This document shows positions 10,335-22,929 of a stretch of 64,000 nt of DNA, one piece after another (position 1 is the stretch's first letter; every line of letters begins with the position of its first letter). The notes below the pieces were generated by a model. That model saw only the letters and a list, made by a program, of their open reading frames with translations. It searched no databases and was not told the origin of the DNA. Source of the stretch: Eunapius fragilis (taxonomy: Eukaryota > Porifera > Demospongiae > Spongillida > Spongillidae); assembly GCA_963681505.1 (NCBI GenBank), contig OY811992.1, positions 2,141,072 to 2,205,071 of the forward strand, in the 5' to 3' direction. The translations under genes were made by a program, and so were the position numbers.

Positions 10335-10592
10335 ATGCACTCGGCGTGTATCAACCTGTTCTCTACGACTGCGTAAGTTAACGGTCTGTTGCTATATATC
10401 GCGCATGACAAGTACACCACGCGCGCGCACACAAACATTCACACATACGACTAGATCTTTTTCCTGGGTGTATATTAGGAAGAATCTCTTTTCTTTAGCT
10501 GATGCAGATTAACCGGTTGGATTGGTCTGTATCTCTAGCCGCTAGTCATTTATGTCATCTGGGTGTGGTCTATAGCCTGGGCAGAAATGTGT

Positions 10593-10631
<39 letters not shown>

Positions 10632-10890
10632 TGTGTTTGTGTGTATGTGTGTGTGTGTGTGTTTGTGTGTATATATGTGTGTGTGCACTTTTTCCTAGGA
10701 TGTATTAGGAGAATCTCTTTATGTAACCGGTTGGGTTGGTCTATGCGGACTATGCCCTGGGCAAGAAGGAGTTTAAAAAATACTACCGTAAAGTACCACG
10801 AATAAGCTCCCCCCCCCCCCTCCGCCCCCAACCCGAGAACTTACAAAAAGTTGTGTGTCATCTGGGTGTGGTCTGTACCCTACGCAAGAA

Positions 10891-10968
<78 letters not shown>

Positions 10969-11040
10969 CTTTTTCCTGGGATGTATATTAGGAGAATCTC
11001 TTTATGTAACCGGTTGGGTTGGTCTGTGCCCTGGGCAAGA

Positions 11041-11078
<38 letters not shown>

Positions 11079-11567
11079 TGTATGTGTGCTCTTTTTCCTG
11101 GGTGCATGTTAGGAGAATCTCTTTATATAACCGGTTGATTTGGTCTGTGCCCTGAGCAAGAAGGAGTTAAATATCTCTAGACGCCAGTCAGTTGTGTCAT
11201 CTTGTGGTCTGTACCCTGGGCAAGAATGTGTGTGTGTATGTGTTTCAGTGTATACACACACACACACACACACACACACATACTCCCAGTTCTTTTTCCT
11301 AGGGTGTATATAAATCTTTTTAGCTGAAACCTGTTGGGTTGATCTGTACCCTGAGCAAGAATGGGTTAAATATCTCTAGCTGCTAGTCAGTTGTGTCATG
11401 TGGGTGTGGCCTTTTACCTGGGCAAGAATGGGTTAATGTTTAAATCTCTCAAGCTGCATGCTAGGCAGTTGGTCTGGGCAAGAATGATTCTCTAGTCGTT
11501 TCAATGTCTGGGTGTGGCCTGTACCCCAGAAAGGGCTGCTGGTCATTTTAATACCTGGGTGTGGTTT

Positions 11568-11635
<68 letters not shown>

Positions 11636-12957
11636 ACACATGCTTTCCCAGCTATCGGGTGTTTTGTTCATATCCAAAGCCTATGTACGTATGTACATAC
11701 AGTATGTGGTTGTGTATTTGTCTGTTCCAGCTGCCTTTATCTGATTGTGGATACATGTACTTTTATTTTTAACCACCCAAATATCACACTGAACCTGTGC
11801 TCTCTTCAGGATGGTGGTGGATGGCTGGTAACAAGGTTCTCTGGTTGTGAGTTCCATCTTTAAGCACAGTGTATGTGTATGTCCCAATCCCCTCCTCCCC
11901 TTTGAAGGGCTTAGTGTAGGAGAGGTTCACCGGACCCTCAGGGCTCTTTTTTATCGGCTATGTTACACGTAACCCCTCACAATCCTGGAAAATTCACCAC
12001 ACCCACAGGGCTCTTTTTAGTCCGTTCTATAACCAGAAAGTTCACCATAAGGTGTGAGGGGTTAAGTAACATAGCCGACTTAAAATACCCCTGTGAGTGT
12101 GGAGTACTTTCCTGGAGTGTGAGGGGTTAAGTTGCGTAGCCTACAAAAAGGGACCCCTGTGGGTGTGGTGTATTTTCCAGGAGTGTGAGGGGTTAAGGAA
12201 AATAGCCGAAAATTCACACACTCCTCACACACTCCTCACCACACCCACAGGGTTCTTTTTTGTCAGCTGTGTTCCAATTACAATAGTGCAAAGGGTCAAG
12301 CCAGTTAGCCAGACCTAGCAAAATGAGCCCTTTACTTTTTGAGTGTTTGTTCATATCGGGAGCCTATGTACATATGTGGTTGTGTATTTGTCTGTTCCAG
12401 CTGCCTATATGTATATGTACCTTTATCTGATTGTGGATTTGTGAGGTCTCTATTTACATGTACAGGGATATGGTATCTCCCAACTTGCTAGAGAAGCTTA
12501 TTGTTTCTGGGGAGGAGGGGGTTGGGACATATAGAGGTACTAAAAAAAAAAGAAGGGGTTGGGAAGTGTAGAGTCAGTAAGCCTTCCAAAGCATATATGT
12601 GATAAGGGTAATGAATAAGAAGGAGGTCATGTTAGCAGCTGCCTGGGAGTTCACCCTTGACAGCTACTCTACTTTGTAAAATAGTAATGTAGTTTATAAG
12701 TACCTTTCATAAATTTGCATCTTGCATTTGTAATGAGGGCTCCACATCTACACGCTGTGTGTGCTTGTGTGTGTGTGCGCATGCTTGTGTGTGTGTGTGT
12801 GTCTGTGTGTGTGTGACATCTTGCCCTGCCAACCCATTGACAATGTGCCATATGTTATATGTTGGGCCATTTCATTCACCCTCCTCTTCTCATTCAACAG
12901 ATTATCGTCCACTATGGCAATGAAGAAATGAGAAATCCTGTGCAACTGTCATTATAG
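10335..12957 (+). CDS. Candidate gene, copy A: first and terminal exons only
   Basis: Exon 1 candidate: 10335-10372, ATG to a GC|GTAAGT donor (phase 2), reading MHSACINLFSTTA, which could be part of a mitochondrial or secretory leader. Terminal exon candidate: 12901-12957 after a pyrimidine-rich acceptor (TTCTCATTCAACAG), reading IIVHYGNEEMRNPVQLSL then TAG, with ATTAAA at 13027. In between are repeats; TCTGTTCCAG|CTGCC at about 11729 and 12400 is a further possible acceptor. Phase 2 to phase 0 does not join directly, so internal exons are missing from my model. Family not recognised. The coding look rests on the matching structure in copy B. Confidence 0.35.
10590..11660. repeat. Cluster of (TG)n/(CA)n microsatellites inside a repeated intron unit
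   Basis: TG runs at 10589-10685, 10893-10966 and 11041-11090, and CA runs at 11252-11280 and 11568-11640. Each follows a copy of the unit containing CCGGTTGGGTTGGTCTGT and TCTTTTTCCTGGG. The unit has therefore been amplified together with its microsatellite. Confidence 0.85.
11905..12270. repeat. 64-bp GGGGTTAAG repeat, direct and inverted copies (copy A)
   Basis: Copies of a segment with GAGGGGTTAAGTAACATAGC, AAAAAGAGCCCTGTGGG and TGGTGAACTTTCC. Some copies are inverted relative to others, so the region can fold back on itself. The same family occupies 15235-15690. Confidence 0.75.
12400..12840. other. Unique-looking spacer, no gene seen
   Basis: Includes a short TG-rich run at 12757-12812 and a GGGGAGGAGGGGGTTGGGAC motif that recurs near 16025. 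No exon can be defended apart from the terminal exon that follows. Confidence 0.4.
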
Positions 12958-13289
12958 GAACGTTTTCATTGTGAAACTGTACCTCCATTCGTTAACACAC
13001 TTATTTATACATTTGTATGGTTATTGATTAAAGTTGTTATTGATATCTTTAAAAGGCACACCTACTGACAAATTACAGTGCCGTAGAGGCATGAGCTAGG
13101 TTACACAGGCAGGTCTTTTCATTGGCAATTCATATCAGAACAGCCTTAGGGGTTGTGGCACAACTACCACTAAGAATTAACTACACTCCAACTGTTGGCA
13201 GTAGGAGGTGGGGCACCTGTACATGTGTTACTGAAAATCTATTTTTATTTTTAATCATGGGCAGTGAATGGTTCCACCTACTCAGGGAT

Positions 13290-13480
13290 GTGGTAGCGAG
13301 GGGGGAGGGGGAGGGGGGGGGGGGTGGTGCATGCCATTGGGCAACCTAAAATTGCTATTACCTGACTCCAATGGACAAAAGGTTTTCCCTAACCCTGGGT
13401 AGAACACTCCAATATTATTTTAGGAGCATGGCTATATATATGGGGGGGGGGGGGGGGGGGGGGGGGGGGAAATGCTACCT
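13290..13480. repeat. Poly-G-containing unit (first copies)
   Basis: Two copies of a unit that ends in a run of 10-30 G and is followed by CATGCCA/CTACCTGACACTT...GCTATTACCTGACTCC...GATGGACAA. The same unit recurs at 16690-17590. Confidence 0.75.
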
Positions 13481-13611
13481 GACACTTATGTAATTACTTC
13501 TGACTCCAGCGATGGACAATTAGTACTTCCCCTCTGTACTGGACCAACTTGGGATTGCCTGTTGCTGTGTGTGTCTGTGTATGTGTGTGTGATGATGGGG
13601 GTGAATAGCCC

Positions 13612-14252
<641 letters not shown>

Positions 14253-14749
14253 CTACCACCAGTAACTAGTAATGTTAATAACGTTATTAAGCAACTTGAT
14301 GTTCACCTATGTCACAAGGTGAGGGGGTGGGTCATCATAACAAATACTTTAGCGCAAGCGATAATATTGCCGAGCTGTATTAGTGCAAATGATATGATAT
14401 GATATGTAGTAATATACATGTTTGAACCTGCATGGCATGTATACATCAGATAAGATGCTGACTATCATGTGCTGCTGACACTACTCTCAGTTAAATTGAA
14501 TGGTTGCGAAGGGATTGAACATTCCTATATAGTCAATAGACAAAGATCAGTTTGATGCTGGGACTACTCATACTTGTAATGTCATTTTTCTTTATAGGTC
14601 AATAATGATTAATAACATCAAATGTGGGCGCGCCCTTATTGTAAGTGCTGGTGCGTGTGTGAGTGGGAGGAGCGTGTCATTTTCTAAATGCTCGTAAAGT
14701 GCCCTAGGTTCAATACGTTTTTGATTATTTCTTTCATCGGCGTGAATAG

Positions 14750-16333
14750 ATGAACGTGCGCTCGGCGTGTATCTACCTGTTTTCTACGGCCGCGTAAGTT
14801 AACGCTACGTTCCTACATCTTGATACTTCATCCCATTATGCGTAATGACACACCACGCGCACACAGACACACACACACACACACACACATTCCCACATAC
14901 TCCCAGCTCTTTTTCCTGGGGTGCACATTAGGAAGAATCACTTTAGCTGATGCTGATTAACCGGTTGGGTTGGTCTGTACGCAGGGCAAGAATAGGTTAA
15001 ATATATCTAACCGCTAGTCAGTTGTGTCGTCTGGGTGTTGTCTGTATTACTAGTACCCTGGGCAAGAATGGGTTAAATATCTCTTGCCGTGTTGTTTGTG
15101 TGGTCTGTACTCTGGGTAAGGTTGGCTGTCCAGTTGCCTGGGTGTGGCCAGTACCCTGGGCAAGAATGGGTTAAATATCTCTTGGTGCTAGTCAATTGTG
15201 TTGTCTGGGTGTTGTTTGTTTGTAGTGTGAAGGGTTAAGGAACATAACCGACTAAAAAGTGCCCTGTGTGTATGGTGTGCATTCCAGTAGTAGGAGGGGT
15301 TAAGTAGCATAGCTGACAAAAAGAGTCCTGTGGGCGTGGTGAACTTTCCAGGAGTGGGAGGGGTTAAGTAACATAGCTGACAAAAAGAGTCCTGTGGACG
15401 TGGTGAACTTTCCAGGAGTGGGAGGGGTTAAGTAACATAGCTGACAAAAAGAGCCCTGTGAGGAGTGGGAGGAGTTTATTAACACAGCGGACAAAAAGAG
15501 CCCTGTGGGTGTGGTGAGGAGTGTGTGAGCTGTTAGCTGTGTTTATTAACCCCTCACATCCTTGAAAGTACACCACACCCACAGGGGTCTTTTTTGTTGC
15601 CTATGTTACTTAACCCCTCACACTCCTGGAAAGTACACCACATCCATTTTGTGGGTGTGGTAAACATTCCAATAGTGCAAAGGGTCAAGGCAGATCCAGC
15701 CCTGAGTTGTATGTAAAATGTTTTTTGAGCTTCTGTTTTGTTAATATTATAGCTATGTACATATGTGGTCATGTATTTGTCTGTTGCAGCTGCCTTTATC
15801 TGATTGAGGATACATGTATGTGTGCTGAGGTCTCTATTTCTTGTTACAAAGTAGTGGTATCCAGGTGATGAAGAGAGGCATATTGTGACCACCCAAATAT
15901 TCTACTGACACCTGCTGTGTTCTGGTGAGTTCCATCTCTAAGCACTGGTGTATGTCCCAATTCCCTCCTCCCCTCTGACGGGCTTAGTGCAGGAGACGAC
16001 GTGTGAGGCACTCTCTGCCTTTCATAGGGGAGGAGGGGGTGGGACTATAAGCCCTTGTGAATGTAGGAGGGGGTTGGAACATATAATAATGGTAATGAAT
16101 AGAATGAGGTTATGTTAGTTAGCATGTACAATGCTGACATGCTGATGTATTGCTAATATGCATACATGTAGGACCTAAAAGAGAGTCCATTCTGCACTTT
16201 GACTATACACATCACACAATGTGCCATATGTTATATGTTGGGCCATTTCATTCACCCTCCTCTTCTCATTCAACAGATTATCGTCCACTATGGCAATGAA
16301 GAAATGAGAAATCCTGTGCAGCTGTCATTATAG
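14750..16333 (+). CDS. Candidate gene, copy B: first and terminal exons only
   Basis: Exon 1 candidate 14750-14793 reads MNVRSACIYLFSTAA and ends at the same GC|GTAAGT donor in the same frame as copy A. Its ATG lies two codons upstream of copy A's ATG, where copy A has ACG. Terminal exon candidate 16277-16333 encodes the same 18 residues, IIVHYGNEEMRNPVQLSL; the single base change from copy A (CAA to CAG) is silent. The downstream ATTAAA of copy A is ATTATA here. Internal exons are not identified. The silent change is compatible with selection on protein, but one site is little evidence. Confidence 0.35.
15235..15690. repeat. 64-bp GGGGTTAAG tandem repeat (copy B)
   Basis: Successive copies start near 15287, 15351 and 15415, a period of 64 bases, with later copies shortened. 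Inverted copies follow at about 15555-15650. Confidence 0.8.
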
Positions 16334-16689
16334 GAACGTTTTCATTGTGAAACTGTACCTCCATTCTTATTGCCTTGCTAACACACTTATTTATACATTT
16401 GTATGGTTATTGATTATAGTTGTTATTGATATCTTAAAGGCACACCTACTGATAAGTTACAGTGCCGTAGAGGCATGACACAGGCAGAACTTTTCTGGCA
16501 CCCTCAGCGACTCTGTTGTTTTTGGCAATGTCATATCAGAACAGCCTTCGGGGTTGTGGCACATACCAACTAACAACTGTACCACTAAGAATTAACTACA
16601 CTCCAATCCATATCTGGTGTTGGCTGTAGGGGGTGGGGCACACAACTGTACATGTATTACTGAAAATCTATTTCAACCATGGACAGTGA

Positions 16690-17590
16690 ATGGTTTCACC
16701 TACTGTGGGACATTCTCTGATGTTTAGGCAGCATAGGTCATGTGGTATGGAGAGGGGGGGGGGGGGGGGGGGGGAGGTTGAGGTGCATGCCAACTGACCT
16801 TTGTGTAACCTACAATTGCTATTACCTGACTCCAGCAATGGACAAAAAGACAGTTAATATGTCCCCCTACCGTGCAGGAACATGGATAGAACACTCTCTG
16901 ATGCAATTTAATTATGCTGGGGAGGGGGGGGGGGGGGGGGGGGGAGGGTGCATGCCACCTGACACTTGTGTAATTGCTATTAGCTGCATGCTGACTTAAG
17001 TGATGGACAATTAATATTTCCCCTTAGTCAGGAACATGGATAGAACAGTCTCGGATGGTTAGATAGCATGGCAATATATGGATGAGGAGGTGGGTTGGGG
17101 GGGGGGGGGGGCGGGGGGGGTTCATGCCAACGAACATTTGTGTAACTTTAAATTGCAATTACCTGCAATGTCTCTGAGTAGTGGTTCACTGTTCATTTCT
17201 AGAGGCAGGTAATAGCAATTTTATGTACACAAGGCATGTACCCCTCCCCCCTCCTCTTCCGGTATATATTGCCATTCTATCTAAATATCAGAGGCTGTTC
17301 CTGGAAAATTGCACTGTTCATTGCTAGTCAGTTTAAGTTACATAAAAGTCAGTTACATGTACCCCCGCCCCCTCCCCCTCCCCTGCCACATATTGCCATG
17401 CTTCCATATGAATTGGTGGAAATGTTTTTGTTTTAGGTAGCATGGCAATATGCATTAGGGGAGGAGGGGGGTGGGGGGTACATGCCTTGTGTAACTTAAA
17501 ATTGCTATTACCTGACAATGGACAGTGAATAATCTGACATGGATAAGGTGATAATATAGCATGCATACATGTATTGGGGGGGGGGGGACT
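16690..17590. repeat. Poly-G-bearing ~150-bp repeats, direct and inverted
   Basis: At least five copies of a unit with a 10-25 base G run, CATGCCA, TTGTGTAACTTAAAATTGC and TATTACCTGA...CAATGGACA. Two copies (about 17190-17290 and 17300-17410) are inverted and show C runs. The arrangement can form hairpins. Confidence 0.75.
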
Positions 17591-17839
17591 CCTGGGTGTG
17601 GGTGTGGGTGGGGGTGGGGGTGTGGATGTATTTGCTAAAGGGCAGTGTGTCAGGGATCAGGGGTTAAGCATCATACGCATAAGCTCAATCACTATCTATA
17701 GCCCTAATTAATAAGTCTAAATAACTGGGGGAGTGTAATTTACTGCCACACCTCTCACTATAACTATTTTGCGAGGGGGCAAAGAGGAGGGGCTTAAAAC
17801 ACTCATGCTTTGGGCGTGGCTACCTCGTAAAAGCGGAGG

Positions 17840-19310
17840 AGCTATACAGGGGCGGATACAGGATTTTCCAAATTGGGGGGTTGAAACCCACGATACGAAA
17901 AGCGCGGGGGAGGGGGGGGGGGGGGGTTCTGTACGCTTTAGGCCCGATACGAAAAGGGGGAGGGGGGGGGGTGCTGTACACTTCAGAATGTGGGGGGAGG
18001 CTGCTTAGCGAAGATGCGGGAGGTACCTTCTATGAAAGGGGGTGTTGCAACCCCCAACCCCCCCCCCCCCCCCCCCCCCTGCCTGGAGCGACAGGGCGTA
18101 GTGTAATCGGGGACATAAATTATGCACTAATGGCGCCCCCCAACTCTTGCGCTGCGCTATTCGTACCAGAGGCGGATACAGGATTTTCAGTTCGCGAATA
18201 GTAGGTGGGGAGGGGGGGGGGGGGGGGGGGGGGGGGGAGGAAGGTGCTGTCCGCTTCTGGCCCGATACAAAATGCGTTCATGGGTTCGATCGCGCTGGGG
18301 CGACAATTAATAACCTCTCTTCTATTTTGGCCACCCCTTAAACCCCCCTCGCTACGCCACTGCCCCAAGCAGCCGCTCATTACAGTTATCAATTCACGTG
18401 TTCGTTGCGTTCGCGATCGCTTATTGTTCATAACATCATCGATCGTGACTTACAGTTACCGGGGACGAAACTCAGTTGCCCACCCCCTGTATCCGCACCT
18501 GCCACTGTCTCTGTTACGGTACCTTAAGGGCCTGCAGGGCCCTGCCAACCGAGGTCGGCTTAACAGTAACGCTCACCCCCGCAGTAAAGTTTGCCTCTTG
18601 CAGATACATATATATGATCTCTGTCTCTTGCATCTATTTATCTTTCGATCTCACACTTGTATAGAGTTCTTCTGCCAAACGTAGCTTTAGAAAGTAGCTG
18701 ACATGCATTCACAACGTCCGGCCTTGTCGATCGGCTTTATACAGTAGGGTACTAAGAGTCATTATACACATGACACAGCAAAGTGCGCTCGTGTTCGCTA
18801 ACATACTGCCATACTGCACGGTCACTAACCACATAGCTTTCAGCGGCGGATACAGGTTTTGGGGGGGGGGGGGGGCACGGATGGTGGGTGTGGCTGGGGG
18901 TGGGGTCGGCTTCTGGCCCGATATGAAAAGCGGGGGGGGGGGGGGGGGGGGTGCTGTCGGTTTATGGCCCGATACGAGGAGCGGGGGGGGGGGGGGGGGG
19001 GGGGGGTGCTGTCGGATTCTGGCCCAAAACGAAGAGCGGGGGGGGGGGGGGGGGGGGGGGTGCTGTCGGTTTCTGGCCCGATACGAAGGGCGGGGGGGGG
19101 GGGGGGGGGGAGTATGGTCGCGTATCGGGGGGCCCGGGATATAGTACAGTAGTAGAGTTCATGCGTGCGGATATCAATAGACAGCGCAATCGTGCAGCTA
19201 TATTATAAAATGCGGCCCGAAAAGTTATGAATTTATAAATGAAGGGGGGGGGGGGGGGGGGGGCACGTGCCCCGAGTGCCCCCCCCCTGGATCCGCCGCT
19301 GGAGCCTTTG
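17840..19310. repeat. Cluster of dispersed GGCGGATACAGG/poly-G elements
   Basis: Repeated module: GCGGATACAGG-TTTT, G run, GCTGTCGG-TTCTGGCCCGATACGAA-AGCG, G run. Copies lie at 17845-18090, 18165-18280, 18843-19130 (four head-to-tail submodules) and 19240-19310. One end is GCGGATACAGG and the other GATCCGCCGCTGG, so the element has short inverted ends like a MITE. Copies also occur at 40225-40500, 54690-54785 and 61540-61780. Confidence 0.75.
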
Positions 19311-20080
19311 GTGTTTAGATCCAGCGCCAGTCGAGAATGTACGTCGTTATAAGTATGTTAGTTTATGGTGTACGCACAAGCTCCACTTAAATAAAAAAAA
19401 CCCCGCCGGTAGAAGTTATAACTACATGCATCCACGTAGGCCTACCAGAGACAGAATGCGTTCGCTTGCAAAACTGGTACAATAACATATCCCTTAGTTC
19501 ATACCGAACACCCATCTTGCGAGTACGGAACTATGCCAGATAAGGCTATGGTGTTAATGAAGTCTATTAGGCTAGGCACGGTCGGCTCTACCAAGCACCG
19601 ATAATTAGCTCATGTGACGTCGGATGACAATTAATAATTTCATACAATTGTCCCAGATTTTGAAGTGCGGTTCATAAAAGTGCCTAGGGAATGTTGTGTG
19701 TAAGGGTCTAAAATACACCACTTGCTCCTACTAATGACTCAGTAGTTCAGCCTTCATATTCCAGGATGTAGACTTGAGATTTATGGCGGAGTGATAGGGA
19801 AAAAAGTTGAAGAAACATGACAATATCATGTTTCACGTACAAATGTACGTAGTAGCACAAAAATGCGTATGGAATTAGTAGTGAACACTTTTCTACAGAG
19901 ACCAGAATATAGAAAAGATGATTCATCAGTATCCCTATCATAAACCGTTACGTAATGTTGTATTGTAGCTAATGTACAAGAACCGTGAGTGTTTTTACAC
20001 ATCTCTCCATACACTTCCCGTTCAATTAATTTTTATCGCGTGACGCGGGTATTCAATTATTCATGTCCGCTATTGCTGGA
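19311..20080. other. Non-genic spacer
   Basis: No ORF with recognisable content, no repeat array and no convincing splice pair. Confidence 0.45.
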
Positions 20081-20084
20081 CATG

Positions 20085-22505
20085 GGAACACTACACGATA
20101 TCGTTACGTCATGTAAGTCTGGAGACGAGACTCAAAATGGACGACCTTGCACTTCAGCTGAATACGCTATGTGACATCATACAGCTTTTCACAGATCTCG
20201 TATAGTCCTCCCCAAAGTCTGTGGAACTTTCTTGAATAGCCAGACCAGTTAGCCTTTATCTATAGGCTGTGATTGTATTGCATGGTATAGCTGACGAATA
20301 AATAAATAAATTTAAATTTTGATAGCTATCAGTCTACTACACTCCTCTTTAACATGCATGTTCACATGATATAGCATCCTTGATTTCTCCTGTGTGAGAA
20401 ATCAGCAGCTTCTTTCGCAGCTTCTTCCGCAATATTGAGGTGGTTTCATGGGCGACCAGCTTTTTATGGCACTTTGTACTGCATGCATATAATTCGAATG
20501 GGGCACCACCACAACCAATGTACATGTTCAATCGATCGCTGACTTGTTCAGTGTAATAATCGCCGCTATTTCGAATCGGGAGGCCACATATATGAGAGAA
20601 AAATGAGGTAGATGCAAGATGTTGCAACGTATTCCACAAGGGTGGCGTGAAATTATCCTGCTTCCAGTATTCTATGTGGTTCATAAACACCGCAGCAATG
20701 CACATGTCCAGCAACGAAGCCGTACGTACAATGTTAGCACGAGGAATTGCGTCAAACGCAGAAAGATGGGTTTGTGCTTTAAATGGGTTGAAATCGGCCA
20801 TTAACACTTCGAGGTTAAGCTTGATAATCAATCCTGGAAGCGAACTAAACTTGTTACCAGCCAAACCCAGTGTAGTGAGCTTTTGACAATAACGCAATGT
20901 GATAGGGAGATCAGACAGACGGTTGTAGTTAAGAGACAATACCTCAAGGTTTTTCATCTTTCCAATCGAAGGGTGCAACCTCAAAATACTGGTGGCGTTC
21001 AAACTTAGCCTCTTAAGATTGCACATTTCCCAGAACTATTTGGAAACAAAGCATACGTCAAATAATACTAATACACTGCTATATCATGTTAAATACATTT
21101 AGGTTACCCAAACTGCATATCAGTTGGAATGTGAATTGAGAAAAATCAAGCTCCACAATACTTTCACATTGCACAAGGCACTTCTTCATCTCAACACCTA
21201 GAAATGCATAACCAATAGGGACATTAAGAGGTGTGCATGCAAAACACTTGATGCTTACTTGTAACCATACCCATACTGCAGGGTAGTGTTGGATTGAATT
21301 CATGTGCAGATGGCATTCCACACCTTTCAAAAGCCTTGAAATATAATCCAACCAAATACTGTACAGAGTAATGAGAGGTCATTTTCTGATGACAAAGCTT
21401 GCTGCATGCACGTAGATGGAATGGGACACTACTCAAACCAAAGTAAGAGACCTGTATATTGTCTTGTATTTGTAACACATAACCGCCATATAAGGATACA
21501 GATGCATACATTTTAAATGCAGGATTACCTTGAGATACTGGTGTGCCACATATGTCACAATGGTTCATGCTAGATGTGCTGTGTAAATAGGGCTGTTGTA
21601 CAATATTGTATATGCCACCGTGTCTGGCGACATTATATATTGTGCATAATGTCTCCATTGACATGGTTAAATGCATGTTATGTTAAACACAACCTTTGTT
21701 ACACAGTACAAGTATATCTAATGTTTTAAAAACACAATAATGACTCCAAACTTCTGTATGCATGTAGTTCATAATTACTGCCCCTTTCCTAACCTGTTTA
21801 GTGTGGTTGGGTTGAGCTCATATGATTGTCTGTTATGGTAATTTCACTTCCCACGAGAGGGTTGTGAGTGATTCTCAATTCCTTGAGGTTCTTCAGTTTC
21901 AGAACCACACCTGGGATGTGGGTAAATTTGTTCTCTGACAAACAGAGTGAGGATAACTTCTGGCAACACTCCAGAGTGCTTGGGAGTTCAAACAGATTAT
22001 TGGATTCAACGGACAGCTTCTCGAGGTTTATTAGCCCTACAACTGACGATATTAGTCTTGACAAACCGATGTGGTCCATGCACAATTTGGTCAGATTAGG
22101 CATATTCCAGAACTATCATGGTAATAAAAAGCTAATAATATTTATGCTTTGTAGTGGGTACATGAAATTAACCTCAAACTAATTTAGCAAATCGTTTTGA
22201 ATTCGAATGGAAGAAAAATCAAGCTCCACACAGGTCTCAAACTGCATGAGTCTGTACATAGACTCTATGCACGGGAATATAGAAAATCAAGGAGGCCACT
22301 TATTAGAAACACATACTTACGCTGTGGGTTGTCAGTGGTGTATACAATAGGTTAATGGAATCCGTTTTCACTTGGGGCCATGCTGCTCTTTAATGCATTC
22401 AGGTACAATCCAGCCATATTCACTTCTCTGCAATTGATAACTATATCTTGCATGCTGACACTTCAAACTGCATGCTGGTAGTACAAATGGGACATTTCTC
22501 TGCCA
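20085..22505. repeat. Duplicated LRR segment, copy 1
   Basis: Collinear with 25340-27750, with near-identical stretches that extend into 3' flank (CGTTACGTCATGTAAGTCTG, ATGGACGACCTTGC, ATAGCTGACGAATAAAT). The match ends at TCTCTGCC near 22504 and 27746. The segment is about 2.4 kb. Confidence 0.9.
20349..22505 (-). pseudogene. LRR/zinc-ribbon-like gene, damaged duplicate
   Basis: Carries the last two modules of the gene at 25622-29749. The terminal exon (20349-21034) is open for LRRs (SLNYNRLSDLP, TTLGLAGNKFSSLP) and the Cys pairs HICG and ACSTKC. Upstream exons are broken. The short VELDFS exon (about 21108-21210) lacks one base and has lost eight bases before its donor, so the frame no longer joins. 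The LRR exon at 21798-22112 lacks one base near its 3' end and stops before the donor. The exon with NHCDICGTPVSQG (about 21540-21670) is open. No first exon is present. It is probably a 5'-truncated pseudogene, though the terminal exon could still be transcribed. Confidence 0.7.
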
Positions 22506-22543
22506 GAGTACTGAAATCGGAAAAGGCTGTACACCTGGTTCAA

Positions 22544-22914
22544 CTACAGCTGCATGAGAGATGTCTGGCCTAACACACTACCAAATGGCAACAGCACTCT
22601 CAATTCATCAGCACATACGACATCCAAGGGCTGGACATGTTCGTACTGCTGGCACGAAGGTAGAATAACCTTACGGTTGCGCATGTAGTAGGGATTCAGG
22701 ATCGAAACCATCTTTGTTTTTTTCGTCATCATAGTCCAGCCCTTATTGTCGTTGGTACGCAGTTATCCTTGTTCACGAGCCAACCTTGCGTGTTTTCTGG
22801 AGGGAGGGGAGAAATCTGTTTTAGACAGAGTCTTGCCAAAGATGCCGCGTTCACACGTACTGAACCCGGTAATGAAGTAGGATGCATTTCTAATATACGG
22901 TTTCCGTCCCCCAA
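22544..22914 (-). pseudogene. Exon-like ORF remnants of an unrecognised gene
   Basis: Two adjoining ORFs, one starting MGDGNRILEMHPTSLPG (22729-22914), the next containing NPYYMRNRKVILP (22544-22732). The segment GATGGTTTCGAT...CATGCGCAACC ends at a good donor GTAAGG. It recurs inverted at 24138-24250, where it is preceded by the same AATAAGGGCTGG. Reading DGFDPESLLHAQP up to that donor is an alternative to the longer ORF. No family recognised. Confidence 0.3.
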
Positions 22915-22929
22915 ATTCTACTACGAGCA

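Larger units (their letters stand above)
10138..13350. repeat. Tandem segmental duplication, copy A
   Basis: Shares long homologous stretches in the same order with 14598-16790. These include the CAATAATGATTAATAACAT block, GGGAGGAGCGTGTC, the segment ending in a GTAAGT donor, the CCGGTTGGGTTGGTCTGT intron unit, the 64-bp GGGGTTAAG repeats and a 150-bp block around 12840-12990. Copy A carries extra TG microsatellite-bearing copies of the CCGGTTGGGTTGG unit (10459-11400). The two copies are diverged, so the event is not recent. Confidence 0.85.
14598..16790. repeat. Tandem segmental duplication, copy B
   Basis: Second copy of the 10138-13350 segment, in the same orientation and shorter because it lacks most TG-bearing units. 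It holds the same promoter-like block, first-exon candidate, 64-bp repeats and terminal exon. Confidence 0.85.

Noticed and set aside
18280..18360. GGGTTCGATCGC considered as a tRNA T-loop (B box)
   Set aside because: No matching A box or acceptor stem could be found around it; no tRNA gene can be supported anywhere in the window.
20128..20200. Short plus-strand ORF starting MDDLALQLNTL at the edge of the LRR duplication
   Set aside because: The counterpart at 25381 has a different frame after six codons, so no protein is conserved between the duplicates.
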